NCBI RefSeq assembly: GCF_028583425.1
Contig: NC_072798.1
Span: forward strand, 12,216,501 to 12,280,500
Length of the DNA stretch: 64,000 nucleotides
Direction of reading: 5' to 3'
Origin: Eublepharis macularius
Lineage: Eukaryota; Chordata; Lepidosauria; Squamata; Eublepharidae
In this document: positions 54,778-63,294 of the stretch, piece by piece
Position numbering within the stretch: position 1 is the first letter of the stretch
Layout: every line of letters starts with the position of its first letter
Made by a program: the position numbers and the translations under genes
Notes under the pieces: generated by a model
Seen by the model: only the letters and a program-made list of their open reading frames with translations
What the model was told of the DNA's origin: nothing
The model's database searches: none

Positions 54778-54835
<58 letters not shown>
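54650..54835 (+). repeat. LINE 3' end with (ATA)n tail
   Basis: CTTGCCCTGAGCCTGCTTGC and GGGAAGGGCGGGTTAGAAATG end in a long (AAT)n run at 54780-54833. CR1/L2-like. Confidence 0.75.
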
Positions 54836-55237
54836 CCATCAGTGGAACATGATTTCTCTGCCTCCCCCTCCTGCTGCAGCCCCAAATGTCCCCCAAACAC
54901 CATTCCTGGAGGACAGAAAACCCTTCCCTAGGAAAAGCATGAAAGAGGAGCTGAAGGTCTGCCACGGGAGGGGGAAATTGGAAAAAAATGGCCCCCGCTT
55001 TCTACCAGCAGAAATTATCCATAGGATCCAACCCCTGGTTTAGAGGCAAGAAAACAAACCACGGTGTGTGATTCACATGTATCAACTAAGATTTGCCACA
55101 AAAGAAGTCTATAATAGGGTAGCAGTGTGTGAAAGGAAAAGACAGAATACAAGATTCCCAGCCTGTCCTGCCATCAAACACCATTGCTCCCAATACCCAT
55201 AACCAATAAGAAATGGAAACTGCAAAAATATCAGTGA

Positions 55238-55310
55238 CATCCTACGAAGAGTTACTCCAATCTAAACCCATTGAAATCCATGGGCTTAGACTGGAGTAAC
55301 TCTTCATAGG
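55238..55310. repeat. Short hairpin repeat
   Basis: CCTACGAAGAGTTACTCCA and TGGAGTAACTCTTCATAGG are complementary with one mismatch, around CCCATTGAAATCCATGGG, itself a near palindrome. It adjoins the foldback element at 55311. Confidence 0.75.
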
Positions 55311-55522
55311 ATTAGAAAAGAGCAAGAGTCCAATAGCACCTATAAGACTAACATTTGTGGCAGGATATGAGCTTTTGTGAGTCACAGCTCACTTCTTCAG
55401 ATACCTGTGGCTCACGAAAGCTCATACCCTACCACAAATTTTGTTAGTTCTACAGGTGATACTGGACTCTTGCTCTTTTCTACTGCTCCAGGCAGACTAA
55501 CACAGCTACCAATCCTGCTCTG
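55311..55522. mobile_element. Foldback retroelement tail
   Basis: It runs from AGAAAAGAGCAAGAGTCC to GGCAGACTAACACAGCTACC with paired arms centred near 55403. A 10-bp duplication TCTTCATAGG flanks it (55301-55310 and 55523-55532). The minus strand keeps CTGAAGA (55400-55394), but the GAAA block is altered to AAAA. Confidence 0.82.
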
Positions 55523-55724
55523 TCTTCATAGGCTTGCACTGTATATATTTAAGGAAGTTCTCCTCACCAGAGGGCTCTTCAAAAGCAACCCGTGAAACCT
55601 TGTAGATTTGAGAAATGAGGCTGTAAAAAGGTAACGTGAGTGACTAAGAGGAACCTCCAAGTTCAGTGGCAGTAAACTTCTGAATTCAGTGCTAGGAGGC
55701 AACATCTGGGGAAGGCCCTTAGGG

Positions 55725-55950
55725 AAGACACATATGGTACAGTGGTTAGAGTGTTGGACTAGGATCTAGGAGAACCAGGTTCGAATCCTCATTCTGCCAT
55801 GGAAGCTTCCCGGATGTCCTTGGGCCAGTGACACTCAGCCTAACTTACCTCGCAGGGTTGTTGTGAGGCTAAAATGAAGGCGAGGAAAATTATGTAAGCC
55901 ATCAAGGGCCTCCGTTGGGGAGGAAGGCGGGGTATAAATGAAGTAAATAA
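55725..55950 (+). repeat. Sauria-like tRNA SINE, full length
   Basis: GGTACAGTGGTTAGAGTG head, B box GGTTCGAATCCTC, CCTAACTTACCTCGCAGGG, and GGCGGGGTATAAATGAAG with AAATAAATGAAG tail. Confidence 0.9.
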
Positions 55951-55959
55951 ATGAAGAAA

Positions 55960-56075
55960 TATGCCGTGCTGTTGGCCATCCAAAGTAAGTGGTTGGCCAC
56001 TGTGTGAGACAGGACGCTGAACTCGACGGACCACCGGATCTGATCCACCAGGGCTCCTCTTATGTTCTGATGAGT
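55960..56075 (+). repeat. CR1-type LINE 3' fragment
   Basis: GTTGGCCACTGTGTGAGAC, AGGACGCTGAACTCGACGG and GGGCTCCTCTTATGTTCTG match the piece at 29205. Confidence 0.7.
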
Positions 56076-56714
56076 GAGAACAAACATTATAAAAATATAA
56101 GGGGGGGACAGGGTGATGGGGCAGTTCTAGCTCCACCCGGTGGCTTGGAAACCAAAGAAGGAAATTGCTCTCTCTTTGTCATTCTGCTGGAAGGTGCTGC
56201 CACATAGTGGCAAAGTGTGGCATAGAATAAGCAGAATTTGAGAAATCCCAGAAGGGAAGCGATTTCGCATCTCAGCTCTTCAAAGACAAACACATTTACT
56301 GGGCCATAAGGTTTCCGTGGCCTAGAACCAACATCATCAGGTTCATGAAATGTGTACTCAGCAAATGTATATAGATTTTATTTTGGGTTTTAGTGCGGGG
56401 TCAGATTAACAGCTGTTTAGGGATTATTTGAGGCAGCTATTTTTATGTTATCCATTGTTCTCAATGCAACCCTATCCGCAGTTATGCTCATCGAAACCCG
56501 TCAGTTTCAGGAGACTGAGGTAACGTTGCAAAGACATTTTCCTGGAAGTAAGCACCCTTGAATAAAACGGCACTTACATCTGTGTAGACCTCTTTAGGCT
56601 TCCTCTCTTTATCTGCTTCCTGAGCAGTCTAACAAATCTTTAAAGCGTATGTATGTATGACTTCAATGGGCTTAGACTACAGCAACTCTGTTTAGGATTC
56701 CACTATGTGCCGCG

Positions 56715-56860
56715 TAAACTCAGTGGGTGACTTGGGCAAGGCGCACATGCTCAGCCTAACCTACCTCACAGGGTTGTTGTGGAGATAAAATGGAGAGTGA
56801 TGTAAGCCACTTTGGCTCTCCATTGAGGAGAAAGGCTATAAAAAAGAAAATAAATAAATT
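56715..56860 (+). repeat. tRNA SINE, 5' truncated
   Basis: CCTAACCTACCTCACAGGG, GATGTAAGCCACTTTGGC and AAAATAAATAAATT tail. It merges into the AT-rich array. Confidence 0.75.
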
Positions 56861-56869
56861 GGGCTGCTG

Positions 56870-57775
56870 TGGAGTTGATATTGGTATTATTGGTATGACT
56901 GTGATATTGATATTATTGTTATGAATATATCGCTTATTGATATGAATATTTTTAGTATGAATCATGTTAATATTGGTATGAATGTGATATTGATATTATT
57001 GTTGTTAATGTAATATTGAAAAGTGTTATCAATAATATCGATATTATTGGTATGTGATATTGATATTATTGCTATAATATTGAGATTACTGTTATTGTCA
57101 TATAGATATTGTTGTTGTGAATGTGATATTGGTATCATTGCTATGAATATTTATTACTATTATTAATTTCATATTGATGTTATTTTTAATCAACGCTGTT
57201 ATTGTGATATTGACACTATTGCTATTCATATTGATGTTGTTTTGAACGTCATATTGATGTTACTGTTATTAATGTTATGTGATATTGATTTTATGTGATT
57301 TTATTGTTATGTGATATTGTTAATGTTATGTGATTTTATTATGTGATATTGATATAATTGCTATGAATAATATTGATAATACTAAGATGGGTAGCCGTGT
57401 TGGTCTGTCTGTATCAGTAGAAAAGAGCACGAGTCCAGTAGCACCTATGGACTCTTGCTCTTTTCCATTGATAATACTGTTATGAATGTGATAGCGATAT
57501 TGTTAGGAATGTGATATCTATGTTATTGCTATGAATAACTTTGATAGTGTTAGGAATGTGATATTGATATTATTGCTATGAATACTGTTATGAATGTGAT
57601 ATTGATGTTATTGTTTTGAATGTGATACTGATATTATTGCTTTGGATAATATTGATTACTGTTATTAATTTCATATTGATATTATTATTCATATCGATGT
57701 TACTGTTATTAAGGTGATGTTGCTATTATTGCAATTATTGTTATAAATATGATATTTATGTTAGCGTTATGAAGC
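56870..57775. repeat. AT-rich degenerate tandem array abutting the ECHDC3 promoter
   Basis: Hundreds of bases are built of irregular variants of TGATATTGATATTATTG and TTATGAATGTGATATTG. GC is very low, and the strands are skewed (plus strand T- and G-rich, poor in C). The array stops at about 57775, where GC content jumps at the CpG island, only ~200 bp before the ECHDC3 start codon. It is interrupted at 57384-57466 by a retroelement fragment. Confidence 0.88.
57384..57466 (+). mobile_element. 83-bp foldback retroelement fragment with 12-bp duplication
   Basis: GGGTAGCCGTGTTGGTCTG and GAGTCCAGTAGCACCTATGG belong to the foldback family. It is bracketed by perfect 12-bp duplications ATTGATAATACT (57372-57383 and 57467-57478) derived from the AT-rich array, so the array is older than the insertion. 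Confidence 0.88.
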
Positions 57776-57779
57776 ATAT

Positions 57780-57977
57780 GTTGCGATTACCGGTACGAGT
57801 CATGCTCGCCAGCGCCCTCCGCAGTCCAAGCCCGCTGCCGGCGGAGCGCTCGCCAAGGCCGCCCGCCCGCCTTCCCGCCTCGGCTCCTCCCGCGACGCAG
57901 CCCGGCCCAAGCGGCAGGGGTCAGCAGCGAGCCCCGCCGCCACCGCCGCCGCCTCCGGGCCCCGCGGAAGGGAAGCC
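57780..57977 (+). promoter_or_regulatory. ECHDC3: ECHDC3 CpG-rich promoter and 5' UTR
   Basis: The block is CpG-dense with GC-box-like CCGCCCGCCCGCC (57859-57871) and no TATA box. It begins abruptly after the AT-rich array. CpG richness continues through exon 1 to about 58260. The start site cannot be placed exactly. Confidence 0.75.
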
Positions 57978-58129
57978 ATGGCCGCGGCCGCCAGGCTGTG
58001 CCGCCTCCGGGGGAAGCTCTCCGGCCGCCCGGGCGCGCTGGCGCTCTGCAGCGGGGCGCGCCACGCCAGCGGAGGGCGGCGGGAGGCAGAGGCGAAGCCC
58101 AGCCGCGCCTGGCAAGCGGGCGGCATCAG
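57978..58129 (+). CDS. ECHDC3: ECHDC3 exon 1 (start, mitochondrial presequence)
   Basis: The ATG at 57978 has a favourable context (GAAGCCATGG) and opens 50 codons plus two bases to the donor CATCAG/GTGAGG at 58130. The peptide starts MAAAARLCRLRGKLSG. It is rich in Arg and Ala with hardly any acidic residue in the first 30, as expected of a mitochondrial targeting sequence. It ends ..WQAGGI plus AG. With the G that opens exon 2 this makes GGIRNVVLSNP, which corresponds to the start of the crotonase fold in ECHDC3. The family is an enoyl-CoA hydratase/isomerase-like mitochondrial protein linked to lipid metabolism and insulin signalling; its reaction is not established. Confidence 0.93.
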
Positions 58130-58543
58130 GTGAGGCGGCGGCGCGGGGCGCAGGCCCTGGTTGCTCGCCCTGCCCGCGGGGAATCGCTCCTTGGGAAGTG
58201 GGTGCGTGCCCATGTAGCTGGCATAGTACACGTGTACGGCTAGAGCAGACGTGCGCGGGGAGTTCCCAGTGCGCAGCTCTCGGCGCAAATTAAAACACGC
58301 AGGTCTGACTTTAAAACATGAACGCCACTCCGCTCCGGACATGGATCTCCAAAGGCGCGTGTGGTTGAGCCGCATTCCACCCTTAAATAGCTGCTTGCAC
58401 TTTGTCCTTGCGCACGCATGGAAAGTAGGGTTGCCAACTCCTGTTTGGGAAAATCCTGGAGATTTGGGAGTGGAATTTCAGAAATGCCAGGTTTGAGGAA
58501 GAGAGGGCCCTCAACAAGGTGTAACAACAAGAAGATCTAGACA

Positions 58544-58778
58544 TTGTCGAAGGCTTTCACGGCTGGAGAACGATGGTTGTTGTGGGTTTTCCAGGCTGTA
58601 TTGCCGTGGTCTTGGCGTTGTAGTTCCTGACGTTTCGCCAGCAGCTGTGGCTGGCATCTTCAGAGGTGTAGCACCAAAAGACAGAGATCTCTCAGTGTCA
58701 CAGCATGGAGAAGATTACCTGCCAACATCTTCTCCACACTGTGACACTGAGAGATCTCTGTCTTTTGGTGCCACAACC
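58544..58778. mobile_element. Foldback retroelement, second member of the 19452 family
   Basis: It starts TTGTCGAAGGCTTTCACGG, the end missing from one side of the 19452 copy. It contains GTTTCGCCAGC..GGCATCTTCAG, i.e. on minus CTGAAGA, GCCAGC/GCTGGC, GAAAC. A second hairpin follows with arms around GAGATCTCTCAGTGTCACAG. The perfect 12-bp duplication AAGATCTAGACA (58532-58543 and 58779-58790) defines its limits. Confidence 0.92.
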
Positions 58779-58794
58779 AAGATCTAGACAGTTT

Positions 58795-58970
58795 TTCCCC
58801 ACTCAGACCATTGAATAGTGTTATTATTATCTCCACAATACACCAGAGGAACTGGCCTGAGAGGAGTGGCTTACCCAAGGCCATCTGCTGAGCTCATGGC
58901 AGTAGTAGGATTTGAACCAGCAGAATGCTGGTTTGCAGCCTAACCATGTATCCACTATGTTGCAGCTGCT
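58795..58970 (-). repeat. tRNA SINE
   Basis: Minus-strand GTGGATACATGGTTAGGC head, B box GGTTCAAATCC, ATGAGCTCAGCAGATGGCC and AATAATAACAC tail. Confidence 0.8.
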
Positions 58971-59119
58971 CTAATGCCATAGAGTGCACCCATTTTCTCC
59001 AGGGGAACTGCTGTCTGTCATCCGGATATCAGTTGTAATTCTGGGAGATGTCCAGGCTTCACCTGGAGGTTGGCTACTCAATGCAAATGTTTGTGCAAGA
59101 CTGCTAAGAAGGGGTTTTT

Positions 59120-59422
59120 TTGCATCCTGTAGCATAGAGGTTAAGTGGCTGGGTTGCTAATCAGCACTCTGCTAGTTCAACTCCCAGGACTGCCATGAGC
59201 TCAGCAGATGGCCTTGGGGAAGTGGTTGGACTGTGGATCAGGATTCTGCTGGTTTGACTCCCACTACTGCCATGAGCTCAGCAGGTGGCCTTGGCTAAGC
59301 CACTCCTCTCAGCCCCAGCTGTATTGTGGGGACAATAATAACACTGACTTTGCTCACAGCTCTTAGGGGGGGCACTAATCTGTCTAAAGGAGCAGTACAT
59401 AAGTGCATTTATTATTATTGAA
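59120..59422 (+). repeat. tRNA SINE with duplicated head
   Basis: Two successive head-plus-B-box modules (GCATAGAGGTTAAGTGGC.. and GAAGTGGTTGGACTGTGG..) share TGCCATGAGCTCAGCAG, then a single body and tail GCAGTACATAAGTGCATTT. The head may have been duplicated or two copies fused. Confidence 0.8.
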
Positions 59423-60414
59423 AACACAACACATTTCAGATTTCAGTTGAATTCCTGTTGCTTCAGTTTTCATTTGAGCTCTCCTAGACATTTAGTAAAG
59501 GGGGGGATAGGAAAATATATTTGCTGGAAACTGTATGCCTACGGCTGAGCATCTGAATAGCCAAAAACACTCCCCCCCCGCCCCCATTATTCATGTGTTG
59601 GCTGGTCACAGTGGGCCAACTGCTTAATAACTCAAACTTTATTATATGTCTGCAACAATAAATTCCAAACATGTGTTTGTTCATAGCTGAAAATGGCAAA
59701 GAGTCCGTTCATACTTCAAAGACTGACTGATTTATAGTAGCAAGGTGGAACCCACTTCATTCATGTTAAACGAATTCCAGTTTAAGAAAGTTTCTGCTAT
59801 AATGCGTTTACTGTTCTTTAAGATTCCAAAGGGCTATTTGTTAGTACCAACAACAGAGATTTATAGTAATAGATTTATATATTTAACTCTTTTTACTCTG
59901 AATAAATTGTTTTAAGCTACTGTATGCATAACAGTAATGCAAACTCTGTTTTTGGCCTTGTTGATGATGTGACATAGTTGAAAAGATAAGTGGCTTCCTG
60001 ACACGGTGAAATACAGAATTATATTGCTGAAACACTTGTACGTGGTAAGGTGGCAGCCAGGTAATCAATTAATGGATCAGTTAATGGATCAGTTAATGGA
60101 TTAATTCACTTGAACACTCTCCCAATCCTACTTGCACCCGGTGGAAAATGCTCTCTTGGATTTTATCATGAATTCTCTCTGGGACATGAAGCTCAAGAGG
60201 GGGGTGTCTTATTTTAGAAATGGCAATGCCGCCATCTTGAAATACAGTATGGTTGCCCAAGTGTATTAATCCATCATGCTAGGGAATACCGACAACCTGG
60301 TATAATCCCATATCAGGATCTTTCTTGCAGCTGGGCATGAGAGGCATGATAGTTCTGTAGAATCAAAGTTGCAATGCAAGCCACGGAGATTTCTGATCTA
60401 ACCAACAGTGGCAG
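59423..60414. other. ECHDC3 intron 1, unassigned
   Basis: No exon or named repeat seen; short direct repeats TTAATGGATCAG at 60070-60100. Confidence 0.45.
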
Positions 60415-60738
60415 CAGGGCTTTTTTTCAGCTGGAACGCGGTGGAACGGAGTTCCGGAACCTCTTGAAAATGGTCACATGGCTGGTGGCCCCGCCCACTG
60501 GAGATCAGGGGGCGGGGCCACCAGCCATGTGACCACTTTCGCCGAGGGTGATTTAAACTTCTAAAAACTCCCCCCTTGTTCCAGCTGACCCAAAGTGACG
60601 TCATTGGCCCTGGGAGAGTGCGCGCACTTTGCGCGTGCACATGTGGTACCAGGGGCGTCACCTCCTGCCAAGAGTTGCCCCCTGTGCTGGCAGCCCACTG
60701 AGTTCTACCACCTCTTTTCCCAGGAAAAAAAAGCCCTG
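60415..60738. mobile_element. Foldback hAT element, family B, copy 4
   Basis: CAGGGCTTTTTTTC to AAAAAAAAGCCCTG with a perfect 8-bp duplication AGTGGCAG (60407-60414 and 60739-60746). It lies in ECHDC3 intron 1, about 200 bp before exon 2. Confidence 0.96.
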
Positions 60739-60934
60739 AGTGGCAGGTACCTCCAAGGTGAAAGACGGAATACTCTTACATTGTATCCCATCTGGTGACA
60801 TGAAACTAATTCATTTTATCCCTCTCTCTTGTTTGCAGGAGCTGCGTATGCCCTTCAGAACCACACCGTTTGATAGACGTTTTGAGCACTGTAGATTTCC
60901 AAAGCACCTCTTGTAAACGTTCCTTTTTTTACAG

Positions 60935-61056
60935 GAACGTCGTCTTGAGCAACCCTCAGCGAAGAAATGCTCTCTCGCTCGCCATGCTGAAGTCTCTCCG
61001 CGAGGACCTTCTGCGTGATATCGACAGCCCGGATCTACGAGTCATTATCATTTCAG
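60935..61056 (+). CDS. ECHDC3: ECHDC3 exon 2
   Basis: The acceptor CCTTTTTTTACAG precedes G-AAC-GTC..., continuing the reading frame from exon 1 (phase 2). It encodes NVVLSNPQRRNALSLAMLKS and then LREDLLRDIDSPDLRVIIIS, the N-terminal beta strand and first helix of the crotonase fold. The 'NPxxRNALSxxML' motif is typical of enoyl-CoA hydratase/isomerase proteins. It ends in phase 1 at donor TCAG/GTGTGT (61057). Confidence 0.95.
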
Positions 61057-61899
61057 GTGTGTGTTTGTTCTCCGCCGTCTTTAGGACAAGGTTATGCCCT
61101 CTGATGCCATTTAGAAGCGAATTCAGTCTTGTTCTAATTTGTGACTCAGAATCTTCTTGCTTTCTCTTCTCCGTTCGTTTCCCTAAGCCCGTTCCTGAGT
61201 TTAGTTCTCACATTCATTTGGCCTGAATAATTTTTTTAAAAAATTCTCCCGGTTTTATAGCTCTTTCCCGTCTACTTTGAACCAAGCTTAAACTTTCCTT
61301 CTTTCTCCAGTTACTGTCCCTTCATCTTCAGATTTCTTGCCCTTGTAGTTTGCTTTGGCTCCTACTTCACCCTTCCTAAACATTCCATTTTGCATCTCCT
61401 CCGCTCTTCCGGCTTGTGATCTTAAGTTCAACCTTTAGGCTGACTACCCAATTTCACTTTCCACCACTGATGCCATCATCCTCTTCCAATCCTATAGTTC
61501 AACCTCACATTTCCTTCTAGATTCAGAAGGAATGAATGGAACTGATCCCTTATTTCTGCCACCACAGGGAGTTCCTTCCAGCAGCCAAACAAATGGGGAT
61601 ACGTCCCAGGGTTTGCATCCAACGAGGAGGGGGAATTGAGTTTTGGAGCAATCCCTTTCACTGTGTGCATTGGCTGTTGGGTAAAGGCAGCTGGCGGCCT
61701 CCTTCCTGTGGGCAAAAGAACTGGGGAGGGTCTCCATCTTTCAGTCTTTGTGAATGATAGGAGCCCAGAAATATAGTGTCTTTTTGTCTTCTAATAAACA
61801 GTTGGTTTCACATGGCTTGCCCTCAGAGTGCTGTCAAGTCTCTGTAAAGTGAAAGTTCTAAAATTTATGCCATGTTTTCTTTCATCAAATTCATCCAAG
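61057..61899. other. ECHDC3 intron 2
   Basis: About 840 bp without recognisable repeats; it ends in an acceptor TTCATCCAAG whose pyrimidine tract is weak. Confidence 0.6.
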
Positions 61900-61997
61900 G
61901 CGAAGGACCTGTTTTTTCCTCAGGACATGACTTAAAGGAATTATCTCCTGAGACAGGCAAGAAATATCACCTGGAAGTCTTCGAGACCTGCGCTGAA
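61900..61997 (+). CDS. ECHDC3: ECHDC3 exon 3
   Basis: It joins exon 2 in phase 1 to give Gly-Glu-Gly-Pro and continues VFSSGHDLKELSPETGKKYH, then LEVFETCAE. The SSGHDLKEL segment is the crotonase loop that supplies the first oxyanion-hole NH and contacts CoA. It ends in phase 0 at donor GAA/GTGAGT (61998). Confidence 0.95.
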
Positions 61998-62084
61998 GTG
62001 AGTTGCTGCATCGGCGCCATTCAGCGCCAAACAGTTTAATTGTCATGAATTAATTGTCATCTGTTGATTTTTTTCTTGTTTCTT

Positions 62085-62145
62085 GAAAACCCCACCAGGG
62101 GTCGCCATAAGTCAACTATGACTTGAGGGCAGGATTGCATCCCCC
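62085..62145 (+). repeat. 5S SINE tail fragment
   Basis: CTTGAAAACCCCACCAGGGG, TCGCCATAAGTCAACTATG and ACTTGAGGGCAG only; the 5S head is missing, so this is a 5'-truncated insertion. Confidence 0.75.
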
Positions 62146-62519
62146 CCCCCCAAATTTTATTTAGCTTAAATTTGAGAGCTGGCACTGTTTAGAGGATTAA
62201 ACTAGAACCAGAGAGACCAGGGTGCCAGTCTTCGCTTTGGCATGCTGGTTGTTATCGCTCTGTCTGGTCTACCTAACGGAGTCCTTGCGGGCATAATTTA
62301 GAATGGTTTGCAAGGCTCTCTGTTCTAAGCCCCTTTGAGGATTGGTGGGATAAATGAATAATTGGTGCAGTTTTTTTGTACACAGGATGTGTCTGAAGGG
62401 TTCAGCAGGGTCAAAGAAACACCATAGAGACAAAGAAATAGCATGTTGGCAAACTTACAGAGCTGGATTCCTGTCTCCATTCATCCATCCAGTCCATAGC
62501 TATTAGGTCACTGAAGCCC
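62146..62519. other. ECHDC3 intron 3, unassigned
   Basis: A possible tRNA-SINE-like piece (CTAGAACCAGAGAGACCAGG) near 62200, otherwise nothing recognised. Confidence 0.35.
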
Positions 62520-62735
62520 TGCCATGGGTCTGAGGGCTGTGGCTCAGAGGAAGAGCCTCTGCTTTGCATGCAGAAGATTGCAGGTTCAGTCCCCGGTGTC
62601 TCCATTTCAAAGGACCAGACAAGTCCTTTTAAATGGTTGACATCCTGGACAGCCACTGTCTGTATGGCTAAACAACACTGATCTTGATGGACTGATGGTT
62701 TGATTCAGCATAAGGCAAATTCATGCATGTTCATG
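62520..62735 (+). repeat. tRNA-derived SINE (family of 24-470)
   Basis: GAGGGCTGTGGCTCAGAGG with A box, B box GCAGGTTCAGTCCCC, then AAAGGACCAGACAAG and TGATTCAGCATAAGGCAAATTC. Confidence 0.85.
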
Positions 62736-62781
62736 GAATAACATCGTTTGAACATCAATTCCAAAAAACCATCCAGGGCTG

Positions 62782-62920
62782 ATTCCGTACATGTTGGATA
62801 ATGCACTTTCAATGCACTTTATCAGTCGTTTGAGGTGGATTTTTTTCCCGCACACAAAAAAATCCGTTCCAAATGATCTATAAAGAGGATTGGAAGTGCA
62901 TTATCCAACGTGTGCGGAAT
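62782..62920. mobile_element. Inverted-repeat element with ATTCCGCAC termini, copy 2
   Basis: Arms ATTCCGTACATGTTGGATAATG and the complementary CATTATCCAACGTGTG-CGGAAT bracket a core nearly identical to 4877-5016 (ATCCGTTCCAAATGATC, TATAAAGAGGATTGG). It lies 81 bp before the exon 4 acceptor. Confidence 0.85.
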
Positions 62921-63001
62921 CACTCCATGTTAACAGGTATCACTTTTTGCTCTTTTTGCCAGAGAAGGGTGACTGCTCTCTTCTTATCCCTCCTTCTCTA
63001 G

Positions 63002-63202
63002 CTCATGACCTTGCTTTCAAAGCTGCCGGTGCCTGTAATCGCCAAGGTCAATGGCCTCGCCACTGCCGCTGGCTGCCAGCTGGTGGCAAGCTGTGATATC
63101 GCTGTGGCAAGTGAGGAATCCAGGTTTGCCACCCCCGGAGTAAACGTTGGTCTGTTCTGCTCAACGCCAGCTGTGCCTGTGGGGAGATCTCTCCCTAGGA
63201 AG
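63002..63202 (+). CDS. ECHDC3: ECHDC3 exon 4
   Basis: Acceptor CCTCCTTCTCTAG, phase 0, 67 codons: [37 protein letters not shown], then [17 protein letters not shown] up to the donor AGGAAG/GTAGGC (63203). This is the core crotonase region. In active hydratases the matching motifs are GGGCELA and QPE; here they read AAGCQLV and TPG, so both catalytic glutamates are absent. That is a known feature of ECHDC3 orthologs and argues against ordinary hydratase activity. Exons 1-4 give 191 residues of an expected ~300; the last exon or exons are outside the window. Confidence 0.95.
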
Positions 63203-63294
63203 GTAGGCTTCATTGAAAAGACGATTGGGCGTCACCCCTTTGGCTCAGTAGCTCCCTTCCCTTATGTCTTCTGACATAAAATTGGCCACGTTTT

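Larger units (their letters stand above)
58433..59072. mobile_element. hAT family A copy split by later insertions
   Basis: The left part 58433-58531 (AGGGTTGCCAACTCC.., GGAGATTTGGGAG) and right part about 58976-59072 (CCCATTTTCTCCAGGGGAAC.., CACCTGGAGGTTGGC) are one family A element in ECHDC3 intron 1. Between them lie the foldback element at 58544-58778 and a minus-strand tRNA SINE at 58795-58970, giving three layers of insertion. Confidence 0.75.

Noticed and set aside
57800..58375. 191-codon minus-strand ORF opposite ECHDC3 exon 1
   Set aside because: It is the antisense shadow of a GC-rich exon; stop codons are rare there by composition.
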